From JBBSNV01 sp964458605 (GTDB lineage: Bacteria > Pseudomonadota > Alphaproteobacteria > Reyranellales > JAQSWP01), in assembly GCA_964458605.1 (NCBI GenBank), contig CAYWLS010000013.1, positions 46,880-110,879 of the forward strand: DNA of 64,000 nucleotides, read 5' to 3'. Positions 8,669-17,231 of the stretch are shown here, one piece after another. The notes under the pieces were generated by a model. It saw nothing but the letters and a program-made list of their open reading frames with translations. It searched no databases and was not told where the DNA came from. Every line of letters begins with the position of its first letter. The first letter of the stretch is position 1. The translations under genes were made by a program, and so were the position numbers.

Positions 8669-9564
8669 TGCCCACCGCCTATCTCGCCGCCGCCGGATTC
8701 GAACAGCAACTGCGCGCGGAGCTGGGCGATGCCGTCAGCGCCACGCATGGCCGGCTGCTGCTGAGCGACGCGCCGGCACGGCAAGCCGCCTGGGCCGCCA
8801 ATATCTGGCACGAGCCGCAGCGCATCGCCATCGCCTCGATCGGCGACGCCGCGCAGAAGCTGCGCGCCATCCAGCGCAACTGGGCGCTCTATGCCCGCGG
8901 CCATGCCGGCCGCGCCAAGCTGATCGCCGAACGGCTGCCGCATGTCTCGGCCAAGCCGCTGATCTTTCCCCAGCCGGCGCCGACCGCGTCGCTGGGTTCC
9001 TGGACCTTGCTGGCGCCGGACCTGATGCTGGCCGCGCCGCATTGTGCCAGCCCGTTTCCCAACGGCGAGGTGGCGTTCGTCGAGGACAAGGCCAACCCGC
9101 CCAACCGCGCCTATCTGAAGCTATGGGAAGCCTTCACCGTGCTGCGGCGCTATCCGCAGCCGGGCGAGACTTGTCTCGATCTGGGCGCCAGCCCGGGCGG
9201 CTGGAGCTGGGTGCTGGCGAAGCTCGGGGCGCGGGTGATCGCGGTCGACAAGGCACCGCTCGATGCGAAGATCGCCGCCCTGCCCGGCATCGAATGGCGC
9301 GGCCAGAGCGCCTTCGCGCTCGAGCCGAAAGACACCGGACCGGCGGACTGGCTGCTCAGCGATATCGCCTGCTATCCCGAACGCCTGCTGAAACTGGTGG
9401 GACGCTGGCTGGCGTCAGGCCAGGTGCGCAATTTTCTTTGCACCCTGAAATTCCAGCACGACACCGATCACGAAACGGCAGCGCAATTCGCCGCCATCCC
9501 CGGTGCGCAGCTCATGCACCTGCATCACAACAAGCACGAGCTGACATTCGCGCTGCTGCGCTAG
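8668..9564 (+). CDS. rlmM: RlmM-like 23S rRNA 2'-O-methyltransferase
   Basis: A 298-residue enzyme with a Rossmann methyltransferase domain in its second half: CLDLGASPGGWSWVL is the SAM site, followed by VIAVDKAPLD. Asp in LLSDIACYP, Lys in CTLKFQHD and Glu in NKHELTFALL fit the K-D-K-E tetrad of RrmJ/RlmM type 2'-O-methyltransferases. E. coli RlmM modifies C2498 of 23S rRNA and is longer; this shorter form is common in alphaproteobacteria, so the exact target is inferred. The start ATG overlaps the previous stop in TAATG. It converges on trpA. Confidence 0.85.
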   Translation: MPTAYLAAAGFEQQLRAELGDAVSATHGRLLLSDAPARQAAWAANIWHEPQRIAIASIGDAAQKLRAIQRNWALYARGHAGRAKLIAERLPHVSAKPLIFPQPAPTASLGSWTLLAPDLMLAAPHCASPFPNGEVAFVEDKANPPNRAYLKLWEAFTVLRRYPQPGETCLDLGASPGGWSWVLAKLGARVIAVDKAPLDAKIAALPGIEWRGQSAFALEPKDTGPADWLLSDIACYPERLLKLVGRWLASGQVRNFLCTLKFQHDTDHETAAQFAAIPGAQLMHLHHNKHELTFALLR

Positions 9565-9589
9565 CAGCGCTCGAACGATATTGCGGCGG

Positions 9590-10420
9590 TTACTTGCGTG
9601 CCGCGCGCACGCCGGCCGCCAGTTCGCCGACCAGCCTGTGCACATCGGCCACCAGGCCGGGCCGGGCCTTGCCGTTGGCGTCGAGATTGGCCTTGACGCG
9701 ATCGACGATCGCCGAGCCCACCACCGCGGCATCGGCCACCCGCGCCACCGCCGCCGCCTGCTCCGGCGTCTTGATGCCGAAGCCGACGCCGACCGGCAAT
9801 TGCGTGTGTTGCTTCAGCCGCGCCACCGCCTGGCGCACCGCGTCTTCGGTGGCCGAGCGCGTGCCGGTCACGCCCAGCACCGAGACGTAATAGAGAAAGC
9901 CCGAGGCGTATTCCAGGATCGCCGGCAGGCGGGCGGCATCGGTGGTCGGCGCAGTCAGCAGCACGGTGTCGATGTCGCAATGCTGGGCCGAGGGCTTGAG
10001 CTCGTCGGCCTCCTCGGGCGGCAGGTCGACGATGATCAGCCCGTCGACGCCGGCGGCGGCGGCGGCCTTGCAGAACGCCTCCGCGCCGCGGTTGTAGACC
10101 ATGTTGTAGTAGCCCATCAGCAGGATCGGCGTGCCATCGTCGCCGGTCTCGTCGCGGAAGCGGCGCACCATGCCGAAAATGGCGTCGAGCTTGATATTGC
10201 CTTTCAGCGCGCGCTGCCCGGAGGCCTGGATCGAGGGGCCGTCGGCCATCGGATCGGTGAACGGCATGCCGAGCTCGATCAGGTCGGCGCCGGCCTGCGG
10301 CAGGCCTTTGAGGATCTGGTAGGAGGTCTCCAGATCGGGATCGCCTGCCGTGGTGAAGGTGATCAGCCCGCCGCGACCTTCCTTCTTCAAGGCGGCGAAG
10401 CGTTCGGTGATGCGGCTCAC
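9590..10420 (-). CDS. trpA: Tryptophan synthase alpha chain
   Basis: The alpha chain cleaves indole-3-glycerol phosphate and passes indole to TrpB. It has 276 residues with a complete TIM barrel. The catalytic Glu is in LIELGMPFTDP and the catalytic Asp in DPMADGPSIQ; the phosphate-binding loop is in VGFGIKTPEQ and VVGSAIVD. The start is a GTG at 10420 that overlaps the trpB stop (GTGA), which indicates translational coupling and equal production of the two subunits. Confidence 0.97.
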   Translation of the reverse strand: MSRITERFAALKKEGRGGLITFTTAGDPDLETSYQILKGLPQAGADLIELGMPFTDPMADGPSIQASGQRALKGNIKLDAIFGMVRRFRDETGDDGTPILLMGYYNMVYNRGAEAFCKAAAAAGVDGLIIVDLPPEEADELKPSAQHCDIDTVLLTAPTTDAARLPAILEYASGFLYYVSVLGVTGTRSATEDAVRQAVARLKQHTQLPVGVGFGIKTPEQAAAVARVADAAVVGSAIVDRVKANLDANGKARPGLVADVHRLVGELAAGVRAARK

Positions 10421-11628
10421 AGCTTGACTCCCAGCCGCTCGGCGACGGCGAACACGTCCTTGTCGCCGCGGCCGCACAGATTCATCACCAGCAGATTGTC
10501 CCTGGGCAGGGTCGGCGCCAGCTTCAGCACATGGGCCAGCGCGTGCGACGGCTCGAGCGCGGGGATGATGCCCTCCAGCTTGCACAGCAGCTGGAACGCC
10601 TCCAGCGCCTCGTTGTCGGTGGCCGAGACGTATTCGGCGCGGCCGATTTCTTTCAGCCAGGAATGCTCGGGCCCGATGCCGGGATAGTCGAGGCCGGCGG
10701 AGATCGAATGCGCCTCGATGATCTGGCCGTCGTCGTCCTGCAGCAGATAGGTACGATTGCCGTGCAGCACGCCGGGCCGCCCGCCGGTCAGCGAGGCCGC
10801 ATGCTGGCCGGTCTCGATGCCGTGGCCGGCCGCCTCGACGCCGACGATGCGCACGTCGCGGTCGTCGAGGAAGGGATGGAACAGGCCCATGGCGTTGGAG
10901 CCGCCGCCGATGCAGGCCACCAGCGTGTCGGGCAGCCGGCCTTCGGCCTTCATCATCTGGACGCGCGTTTCCTTGCCGATCACCGACTGGAAGTCGCGCA
11001 CCATGGCGGGATAGGGATGCGGGCCGGCCACCGTGCCGATCACGTAGAAGGTGTTCTCGACCGTGGCCACCCAGTCGCGCAGCGCCTCGTTCATGGCGTC
11101 CTTGAGCGTAGCGGCGCCGGCGGTCACGGGCTGCACCTCCGCGCCCAGCAGCTTCATGCGGAACACGTTGGGCGCCTGGCGCGCCACGTCGGTGGCGCCC
11201 ATGAACACGGTGCAGGGAATGTCGAACAGCGCGCAGACCGTGGCGGTGGCGACGCCGTGCTGGCCGGCGCCGGTCTCGGCGATCACCCGGGTCTTGCCCA
11301 TGCGCCGGGCCAGCAGCACCTGGCCCAGCACGTTGTTGATCTTGTGCGAGCCGGTGTGGTTGAGCTCGTCGCGCTTGAAGTAGATCTTGGCGCCGCCCAG
11401 CTTCTCGGTCAGGCGCTCGGCGAAATACAGCGGGCTGGGCCGGCCGGCATAATGCTCCAGCAGGTAGTCGAGTTCGCTCTGGAAGCTGGCATCGGCCTTG
11501 GCCGCGTTATAGGCCTTCTCCAGCGCCAGAATCAGCGGCATCAGGGTTTCGGCGACGTAGCGGCCGCCGAAAATGCCGAAATGGCCGCGCTCGTCGGGCC
11601 CGTCGCGATAGGTATTGGGCAAAGCCAT
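10417..11628 (-). CDS. trpB: Tryptophan synthase beta chain
   Basis: The PLP enzyme that joins indole with serine to give tryptophan, 403 residues. HTGSHKINN holds the PLP lysine, AETGAGQHGVA is the substrate carboxylate loop, and CIGGGSNAMG binds the PLP phosphate. The ATG at 11628 follows a GGGGA ribosome-binding site. It lies in the order pyrF-trpF-trpB-trpA; an 83-base gap separates it from trpF and shows no clear terminator. Confidence 0.98.
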   Translation of the reverse strand: MALPNTYRDGPDERGHFGIFGGRYVAETLMPLILALEKAYNAAKADASFQSELDYLLEHYAGRPSPLYFAERLTEKLGGAKIYFKRDELNHTGSHKINNVLGQVLLARRMGKTRVIAETGAGQHGVATATVCALFDIPCTVFMGATDVARQAPNVFRMKLLGAEVQPVTAGAATLKDAMNEALRDWVATVENTFYVIGTVAGPHPYPAMVRDFQSVIGKETRVQMMKAEGRLPDTLVACIGGGSNAMGLFHPFLDDRDVRIVGVEAAGHGIETGQHAASLTGGRPGVLHGNRTYLLQDDDGQIIEAHSISAGLDYPGIGPEHSWLKEIGRAEYVSATDNEALEAFQLLCKLEGIIPALEPSHALAHVLKLAPTLPRDNLLVMNLCGRGDKDVFAVAERLGVKL

Positions 11629-11711
11629 GCTCAGTCCCCGGGGTAGGGCGCTCCCGTAGCAGACCGGCAAAACCCTGTCAAAGCCGCGGGATCGGCTCCC
11701 GCGCCGGCCGC

Positions 11712-12356
11712 TTACAGCGTGCCGGCGACGGCCAGGAAGCGGGCGATCTTGTCCGGGCTCTTCACGCCGCGTCGCACCTCGACGCCGGAGGAGACGTCGA
11801 CGCAGGCTGCCTCGGTGGCGGCCACCGCCTGGGCCAGGTTGTCGGCCGTCAGCCCACCCGACAGCATCCACGGCAAGGGCCATTGCCGACCCGAAAGCAG
11901 CGACCAATCGAAGACCAGCCCGTTGCCGCCGGGCAGCGCGTCGGCGCTTCTGGGCTCCTGCGCATCGAACAGCAGCCGGTCGGCGACATCGACGAAGCCG
12001 GCGGCGGCCTCGACATCGGCCCGCTCGGCGATCTTGACCGCCTTCATGACCGGCAGTTTGAACCGGCGTCTGATCTCGGCAACCCGTTGCGGCGTCTCGC
12101 TGCCGTGGAGCTGCAGCAGATCGAGCTTCACCTGGTTCAGCGTGGAATCGATCGTGGCGTCGTCGGCATCGACGAACAGCCCGACCTTGGCGACATGGCC
12201 AGGGACCGGCGCTGCCAGCTTGGCCGCCTCGGCCGGCGCGATGGCGCGCGGGCTGGGCGGATAGAACACCAGCCCGACATAGCGCGCCCCGCCCTCGAGC
12301 GCCGCCGCCATCGCCTCGGGCGAATTGATGCCGCAGATCTTGGCGACGACGGCCAT
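11712..12356 (-). CDS. trpF: Phosphoribosylanthranilate isomerase
   Basis: This enzyme isomerises phosphoribosylanthranilate in the third step of tryptophan synthesis. It is a 214-residue single-domain TIM barrel. KICGINSPE carries the catalytic Cys; the catalytic Asp is expected in VGLFVDADD or near LLQLHGSE; the phosphate loops are MLSGGLTADN and DVSSGVE. It begins 2 bases after the pyrF stop, so the two are cotranscribed. Confidence 0.97.
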   Translation of the reverse strand: MAVVAKICGINSPEAMAAALEGGARYVGLVFYPPSPRAIAPAEAAKLAAPVPGHVAKVGLFVDADDATIDSTLNQVKLDLLQLHGSETPQRVAEIRRRFKLPVMKAVKIAERADVEAAAGFVDVADRLLFDAQEPRSADALPGGNGLVFDWSLLSGRQWPLPWMLSGGLTADNLAQAVAATEAACVDVSSGVEVRRGVKSPDKIARFLAVAGTL

Positions 12357-12358
12357 GG

Positions 12359-13108
12359 CTAGACCAGGGCCCGGGCGCGGCCGCCCTGCAGCGCCGCATC
12401 GATCTCGGCCGCGATGGCCAGCGCCGCCTGGCGCGGGTCGGCGGCTTCGGTGATGGGCCGACCGATCACCAGATGGTCGGCGCCCGCCGCCACCGCCTCG
12501 GCCGGCGTCATGATGCGCTTCTGGTCGCCGGCGGCGCTGCCGGCCGGCCGGATGCCCGGCACCACCAGCAGGAAACCCTCGCCGCAGTCGCCGCGCAGGG
12601 CGCCGATCTCGAAAGGCGAGCAGATCACACCGTCCATGCCGCTGTTCTGCGCCAGCGCCGCCAGCTTGCGCACCTGATCGAGCGGCGCCTGGGCAACGCC
12701 CACCGCCGCCAGATCCTTCTGGTCGAGGCTGGTCAGCACCGTCACGCCCAGCAGCTTGGGCCGGCGCCAGTTGCCCTGGGCCGCGGCCTCCTCGGCCGCC
12801 TTGCGGGCGGCGCGCATCATCGCCGTGCCGCCGGCGGCATGGATGGTCAGCAGGTCGGGCTGCAGCGGCGCCACCGCGCGCACCGCTCCGGCCACGGTGT
12901 TGGGGATGTCGTGCAGCTTGAGGTCGAGGAACAGCCTTGTCTGCCGGCCCACCAGCCGCCGCACCAGGTCCGGCCCGTGGGCGGTGAAAAATTCCAGGCC
13001 CAGCTTGATGCCGCCCACCGCGCCCTTGAGCTGGTCGACCAGCCGCGCCGCCACGCCGATATCAACGGTATCGACGGCGCAAAAGGTCTTTTCGCTGGCC
13101 TGACTCAT
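12359..13108 (-). CDS. pyrF: Orotidine 5'-phosphate decarboxylase
   Basis: The last step of UMP synthesis, 249 residues. FLDLKLHDIPNT contains the Lys-Asp-x-x-Asp catalytic array, and VVPGIRPAGS plus LVIGRPITEA bind the phosphate. The ATG at 13108 has an AGGAG site 7 bases upstream, which rules out the longer open frame to 13174. It is the first gene of the pyrF-trpF-trpB-trpA run and is divergent from the toxin-antitoxin locus. Confidence 0.97.
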   Translation of the reverse strand: MSQASEKTFCAVDTVDIGVAARLVDQLKGAVGGIKLGLEFFTAHGPDLVRRLVGRQTRLFLDLKLHDIPNTVAGAVRAVAPLQPDLLTIHAAGGTAMMRAARKAAEEAAAQGNWRRPKLLGVTVLTSLDQKDLAAVGVAQAPLDQVRKLAALAQNSGMDGVICSPFEIGALRGDCGEGFLLVVPGIRPAGSAAGDQKRIMTPAEAVAAGADHLVIGRPITEAADPRQAALAIAAEIDAALQGGRARALV

Positions 13109-13185
13109 GGCGCTCTCCTGCTGTGCGGCGCCGGTATAAGGGCTGGCGCGACCGCCGGCAAGCGGGCGACCCACGATTGTTGATC

Positions 13186-13207
13186 TATGTACCTAATATG
13201 GTACATA
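13186..13207. promoter_or_regulatory. Palindromic operator of the toxin-antitoxin locus
   Basis: A perfect 8-bp inverted repeat, TATGTACC and GGTACATA, flanks the hexamer TAATAT, which itself resembles a -10 box. It ends 5 bases before the toxin ATG. Toxin-antitoxin operons are usually repressed by antitoxin binding to such dyads, so this is the likely autoregulation site. The role is inferred from position and symmetry. Confidence 0.6.
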
Positions 13208-13212
13208 TCGAC

Positions 13213-13562
13213 ATGAAGCGCGTTCCGGCGGCTTTCTTTCGGACGGAAGCCGGCAACGAACCTGTCCGGGACTGGCTGAAATCCCTATCCAGCCAGGACA
13301 GGCGGCGTATCGGCGAAGACATCAAGACAGTGGAGTTCGGCTGGCCGATCGGCATGCCAACTGTCGGTCTCTTGGCAGCGGATTGCACGAAGTCCGCAGC
13401 GTTCCGTCCGGCAACAGAATTGCCCGCGTTTTCTTTTATATCGACCGTCAGCAGCAATTGATCCTGCCGCACGGCATCGTCAAAAAGACGCGCGCGACAC
13501 CGGCAGGAGATCTGGAACTGGCTCGCGCCAACAAACGAAAGCATGAAAGAGCTACGCGATGA
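13213..13562 (+). pseudogene. RelE/HigB-type toxin (Gp49-like), frameshifted
   Basis: The N-terminal half MKRVPAAFFRTEAGNEPVRDW is read from 13213 in frame 1 up to about 13360. The C-terminal half, CRSLGSGLHEVRS to ARANKRKHERATR with its TGA, continues in frame 3 from 13362. A single missing base near 13360 separates them. Joined, they make a normal 116-residue phage-derived Gp49/HigB-like mRNA interferase. The original stop overlaps the antitoxin start as ATGA, as in intact operons. Read as it stands, the toxin ends early and changes sequence from residue 50. Programmed frameshifting is not supported because no slippery heptamer is visible. Confidence 0.75.
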
Positions 13563-13864
13563 GTAAGGCAAAAGCTTCCGTCAACCATACAGGCTCGACA
13601 TTGGACAGCCTTCCGGAAGAAGACGGCGTTCTGGGCGAAGTCGAAGCGATAGCCATCAAGCGCGTGATCGCCTGGCAACTGACCAAGGCAATGAAGGCCC
13701 GGAAAATAACCAAGCAAGCGATGGCTGCCCGGCTCAACACCAGCCGCTCGCAGCTTGATCGTTTGCTCGACCCGAAGAACACGTCGGTCAACCTCACGAC
13801 CATCGTCCAGGCCGCCAAGGCGATCGGCAAGAAAATCCGCGTCGATATGGTGGACGCCGCGTAA
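13559..13864 (+). CDS. HTH antitoxin of the HigA/XRE type
   Basis: A 101-residue protein with a helix-turn-helix in its second half (ARLNTSRSQLDRLLD, then VQAAKAIGKKIRVDM). It overlaps the toxin remnant by 4 bases. Antitoxins of this type bind both the toxin and the operator dyad at 13186. This one is intact although the toxin is broken, so it may persist as a simple autorepressor or protect against related toxins. Codon use is less G+C-biased than in neighbours, in keeping with a mobile module. Confidence 0.8.
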   Translation: MSKAKASVNHTGSTLDSLPEEDGVLGEVEAIAIKRVIAWQLTKAMKARKITKQAMAARLNTSRSQLDRLLDPKNTSVNLTTIVQAAKAIGKKIRVDMVDAA

Positions 13865-13886
13865 GGCTCGCTGCCTTTAGAGGAAT

Positions 13887-13949
13887 GGAGCGGATTCACA
13901 CGATCGGATGGAAGCGTTGTTGCGCTTCCATCCGATCGTGATCCGCTCT
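13887..13949. repeat. Imperfect palindromic element, copy C
   Basis: It has the same plan as the copies at 6187 and 6261: an outer stem around GAGCGGAT, a TCA bulge on the left arm, an 18-bp inner stem CACGATCGGATGGAAGCG and the 6-base loop TTGTTG. Its right end lies on the stop codon of the oxidoreductase, which on the minus strand reads TAGAGCGGAT. It sits between two convergent genes, so it may also act as a transcription terminator. Confidence 0.85.
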
Positions 13950-15090
13950 ACCGCCGCACCGGGCTGGGCACGTCGGTCGCGCCGGCAACCCAGCGCGAGA
14001 ACGCGTCGGGGGCGATGCGGCCGCCGACCATGGCGGCGAAGCCCTCGCCGATCGCCGCGCCGAACTTGAAGCCGTGGCCCGAGCAGCACGACAGCAGCCA
14101 CGCCGCCTTGCCCAGCGACCGGGCGATGAATTGCTCGCTGTCGTCGATCGTCACCGTGTAGAAGCAGGTTTTGGTCTCTTCCACCCGGTACTGGGCGAAA
14201 TTGCGCAGACGCCGCCGGCACAGCTCGAGCTGTTCGAGCGTCTCGCTCCGGGCCACGTCGCGATCGCGCTCGGGATGGCCGACGCGGCTGAAGCTGTGAT
14301 CGCCGATCTTCAGCCCGGTGGCGCGGCCATCGGGCGCGATCACCGAGGGCACCAGGTAGAAGCCGGTGCCGATATTGAGGATCATGGGATGGCGCGCCCA
14401 GGCCTGCGCCGTGCCGGGCGGCGGGATCAGATAGGTCACCACCTGGCGCGACGGAACGGCGCGCGCGCCCAGTTCGGGCGCCAGCTCATGGGCCCAGGCG
14501 CCGGCGCTGACCAGCACGAGGTCGCCCGCCAGCACCCGGCCGTCGGCCACGGTGACGCGCGCTGTGTCGCGATCGATCGCCGTGACCGCCACGCCTTCGT
14601 GAATCTCCGCGCCGTGCTCGCGCAGCCATCGCGCCAGCCCGGCGACGATGCGCTGCGCCAGCAAGGTGCCGCCGCTCTTCAGATAGAAGGCGTGTTCGAC
14701 GCCGACCGGATCGAGCAGCGGAAAACGTTCCGACAGTTGCGAACGCGACAATTCCTCGACCGCATGGCCATCGCCGGAAAGCGCCTCGAAAGATCTGCTC
14801 GACCAGCCGTCGGCCGCCTCGCCCAGGCCCAACGTGCCGGTCTCGACATAGAGCCGCTGCCCGAGATCGGCCCATACCCGCCCCCATGCGGCATAGGCGT
14901 CGCCCACCATCCGCATGTAGCCCAACTGGTCGCCATAGGCGTAGCGGATCAGCCGGTGCCGATCGCTCGACGACGCCAGGGGGCTGGGCACGCGATTGCG
15001 CTCGATCAAGGAAACCCGGCATCCGCTACGGCGTAATGCCCAGGCGGCCGAGACGCCGTAGATGCCACCGCCAACGATCACCACATGCAT
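13948..15090 (-). CDS. FAD-dependent oxidoreductase, sarcosine oxidase-like
   Basis: A DAO-family flavoenzyme of 380 residues. VIVGGGIYGVSAAWAL is the N-terminal FAD-binding GxGxxG motif with the ribose-binding Glu in SLIERN. The C-terminal SGHGFKFGAAIGE matches the sequence around the flavin in monomeric sarcosine oxidases. KTCFYTVT places a Cys where those enzymes attach FAD covalently, so an 8-alpha-S-cysteinyl flavin is plausible. The likely reaction is oxidation of an N-methyl or secondary amino acid, but the substrate is not certain. It is transcribed alone. Confidence 0.8.
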   Translation of the reverse strand: MHVVIVGGGIYGVSAAWALRRSGCRVSLIERNRVPSPLASSSDRHRLIRYAYGDQLGYMRMVGDAYAAWGRVWADLGQRLYVETGTLGLGEAADGWSSRSFEALSGDGHAVEELSRSQLSERFPLLDPVGVEHAFYLKSGGTLLAQRIVAGLARWLREHGAEIHEGVAVTAIDRDTARVTVADGRVLAGDLVLVSAGAWAHELAPELGARAVPSRQVVTYLIPPPGTAQAWARHPMILNIGTGFYLVPSVIAPDGRATGLKIGDHSFSRVGHPERDRDVARSETLEQLELCRRRLRNFAQYRVEETKTCFYTVTIDDSEQFIARSLGKAAWLLSCCSGHGFKFGAAIGEGFAAMVGGRIAPDAFSRWVAGATDVPSPVRR

Positions 15091-15191
15091 GGCGCAACCC
15101 TAGCATGACCCGCGGCAGGATCGATGGACGGCGCCGCGTCGCTGCGGCAGAGTCGTAGCTGCCCGTCATTTTCGGCAGGGAGAGAGCCGCC

Positions 15192-15836
15192 ATGAAACGA
15201 ACGATTGCTGCGCTGGCGACGGCCGGATTGGCCCTCTCCGGCCTTGTGCTCGCCTCGCTGACCGTCGCACAGCCGGTCAAGCCGCCCACCACCACGCCAG
15301 GCGCGGCGACAACGGCGGCCGCCGGCCGGCTGCAGACCAAATCCTTCCAGCCCATCGGCAAGAACAAGATTCGGGTCGACCTGACGGTGGTCGATGCCGG
15401 CGACCTGCAACGCACCCTGCACGACTATTTCAAGCAGCGCCTGCAGTCGCGCGGCAACCCGGTCGGCTCTTCCGGCACCTTGGCCGCCAAGCTCGAAGTG
15501 CAGTATGCCCAGCCGCTGCCCAATGTCGGCGGCGGCAGCAACCCGCCGCCGGCGCCGCCGGGCGTTGGCCAGGGCACGCCGCTCAGCCAGGGCAGCCCGA
15601 TCCCCGACCGCAGGGCACCGGCCTTCCAGCAGGGTACGCCCTCGCCGGGCCTGACCACCCCGCTGCACCTCACCGTTACCATCTATCGCGAGCAGGGCGG
15701 CACCGTTGTGTGGACGGGCCAGGCCACCTGCAACACGCCCTTTGCCATCGCCCAAGCCACCGGCAAGACCATGATCGACCAGCTCGTCGAATCGATCGAC
15801 AAGACACGCAGCGGCGAAGCGGACTGCCCGATCTAG
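15192..15836 (+). CDS. Secreted protein of unknown function
   Basis: I do not recognise this 214-residue protein. An N-terminal signal peptide (basic MKRT, a hydrophobic run, then a probable cleavage near VAQP) points to the periplasm. After an Ala/Thr-rich linker there is a segment of about 70 residues that looks folded (IRVDLTVVDAGDLQRTLHD, then LEVQYAQPL). A Pro/Gly-rich region follows, and a last part contains VTIYREQGGTVVWTGQATC with one more Cys near the C-terminus. AGGGAGAG at 15178 is a good ribosome-binding site for the ATG at 15192. Confidence 0.7.
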   Translation: MKRTIAALATAGLALSGLVLASLTVAQPVKPPTTTPGAATTAAAGRLQTKSFQPIGKNKIRVDLTVVDAGDLQRTLHDYFKQRLQSRGNPVGSSGTLAAKLEVQYAQPLPNVGGGSNPPPAPPGVGQGTPLSQGSPIPDRRAPAFQQGTPSPGLTTPLHLTVTIYREQGGTVVWTGQATCNTPFAIAQATGKTMIDQLVESIDKTRSGEADCPI

Positions 15837-16027
15837 AACCGATCGGTTCCGGACGAGCTGCGAGCGGCGGTTCCTCCCGAACCAACCCGTCCCTGCGCAA
15901 CGTCGAAGCGGCGCCGGACCATGGCACCGCTTCCTGCAGGTGCCATGCGATTGACACGAGCCTGCAACGCAGTCGCGCCAGCCTCGCTCCCTCGACATCC
16001 GACGCGGTTTCCCGAGGAGGCATTGCC

Positions 16028-16818
16028 ATGCGCATCGCCATCGTCAGCGACAGCCATTTGGCGCCCGAGGCCAGCGCCCTCAACGACATCATCGTCGACG
16101 GCGCCGGCGATCCCACGCAATACCAATGGGTGCGGCACTTCTGCGCGGACTGGCCGACGGAGCTTTGCTTCCTGCCGGGCAATCACGACATCGGCGATAA
16201 CCCGCCGGCGCCGGGCGCGGCGATCGACCAGCCGGTCACCGCCGAGCGGCTGGCGCGCTATCGCGCCGCCTTCGGCGCCGACTACTGGGCTCTGGACATC
16301 GACGACTGGCGGCTGATCGGGCCCAACGCCCAGCTCATGGGCAGCGCCCTGCCGGCCGAAGAGGAGCCGTGGCATTGGCTGTTCGACCGCGCCGGCGAGG
16401 CCGGCGAACGGCCGGTGGTGCTGATGCTGCACAAGCCGTTGTGCCGCACGACATGGCCGACCGGAAACCCCGGCATCAGCTACCTGCCCTTCGTGCCGCG
16501 CCAGCGCCTGCGCCAGGCCATGGCGATCATGGACGTGAAAGCGGCGCTGAGCGCCATCGCCATCAGCATCTCGACCATATGGTGAATGACCTGCGCCAGC
16601 TGTGGGTGCCGTCGACCGCCTTCTACCTGCCTGACTCGATCCAGGACCGGCTGGGCGAGAAGGTGACGGGGCTGGGCGTGCTGGAGCTGGGCCAGTCCTT
16701 GCGTTTCGACCTGGTGTGCCCGCAGGACGCGGTGCGCCACGATATCCTCGACCATCCGATCTATCCCGAGCGCGAGCATGTGCGCGCGCAGTTGCGCACC
16801 GCGATCGGACAGGGATGA
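16028..16818 (+). pseudogene. Metallophosphoesterase remnant
   Basis: A calcineurin-like phosphoesterase in two frames. The first part (frame 2) has MRIAIVSDSHLAPE, then jumps to LCFLPGNHDIGD, so the stretch with the second metal-binding motif (usually GD) is missing. VVLMLHKPL with its metal-binding His follows. After about 16540 the frame is lost; the true continuation, with HRHQHLDHM in place of the usual GHxH, then WVPSTAFYLPDSIQDRLGEK and a C-terminal tail, runs in frame 1 to a TGA at 16818. An internal deletion plus a frameshift leaves it without a complete active site. A GAGGAGG site remains before the ATG. Confidence 0.65.
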
Positions 16819-16835
16819 GAGCCAGGGAAGCGGCG

Positions 16836-17231
16836 CTATCTCTGACGTCGGAAGGTGATGGGATAGCTCTTGCCGGTCTGCTTCGATTGCCAGGTACCGG
16901 TCAGTTCGTCCGGTCCGACCCGGCTCACCACCACCGGGTTGTCGCCCAGCTTGGTGCCGGGCCCGACGAAGCGCAGTTCCTCGCCCTTCAGGGTGCCGTG
17001 AACGATCGGTGGCTGCTCGGTGTCGCTAAGGCCATAGCGCAGCCGCACGTCTTCGCCCTTGACCGACAGCACCACCATGCGTCGGCCGGTGCCGTTCTTC
17101 TCCTGCGGGATCCTGACTTCGCCGATCCAGGTGCCGACCAGCCAATGCGGCGCCGGCTGCGCCGAGGCGCGGCCGGCCATCGCGGCCAGGACCGTGCCCA
17201 TCGTCCCGACCAGCAGATCACGACGTCGCAT
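16836..17231 (-). CDS. Exported protein of unknown function
   Basis: This 131-residue protein has a signal peptide that begins MRRRDLLVG, close to the Tat pattern, and ends near ASAQPAP. The mature part of about 105 residues is a likely small beta-barrel with repeated short strands (WLVGTWIGEVRIP, then LTGTWQSKQTG), similar in style to lipocalin-like proteins, though I cannot assign a family. Its ATG at 17231 lies 14 bases inside the end of the cyclodeaminase-like gene, so it is probably cotranslated with it. Confidence 0.65.
   Translation of the reverse strand: MRRRDLLVGTMGTVLAAMAGRASAQPAPHWLVGTWIGEVRIPQEKNGTGRRMVVLSVKGEDVRLRYGLSDTEQPPIVHGTLKGEELRFVGPGTKLGDNPVVVSRVGPDELTGTWQSKQTGKSYPITFRRQR

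Noticed and set aside
13340..13380. Programmed frameshift in the toxin gene
   Set aside because: No slippery heptamer, stimulator or upstream ribosome-binding-like signal is seen; a plain one-base deletion explains it.
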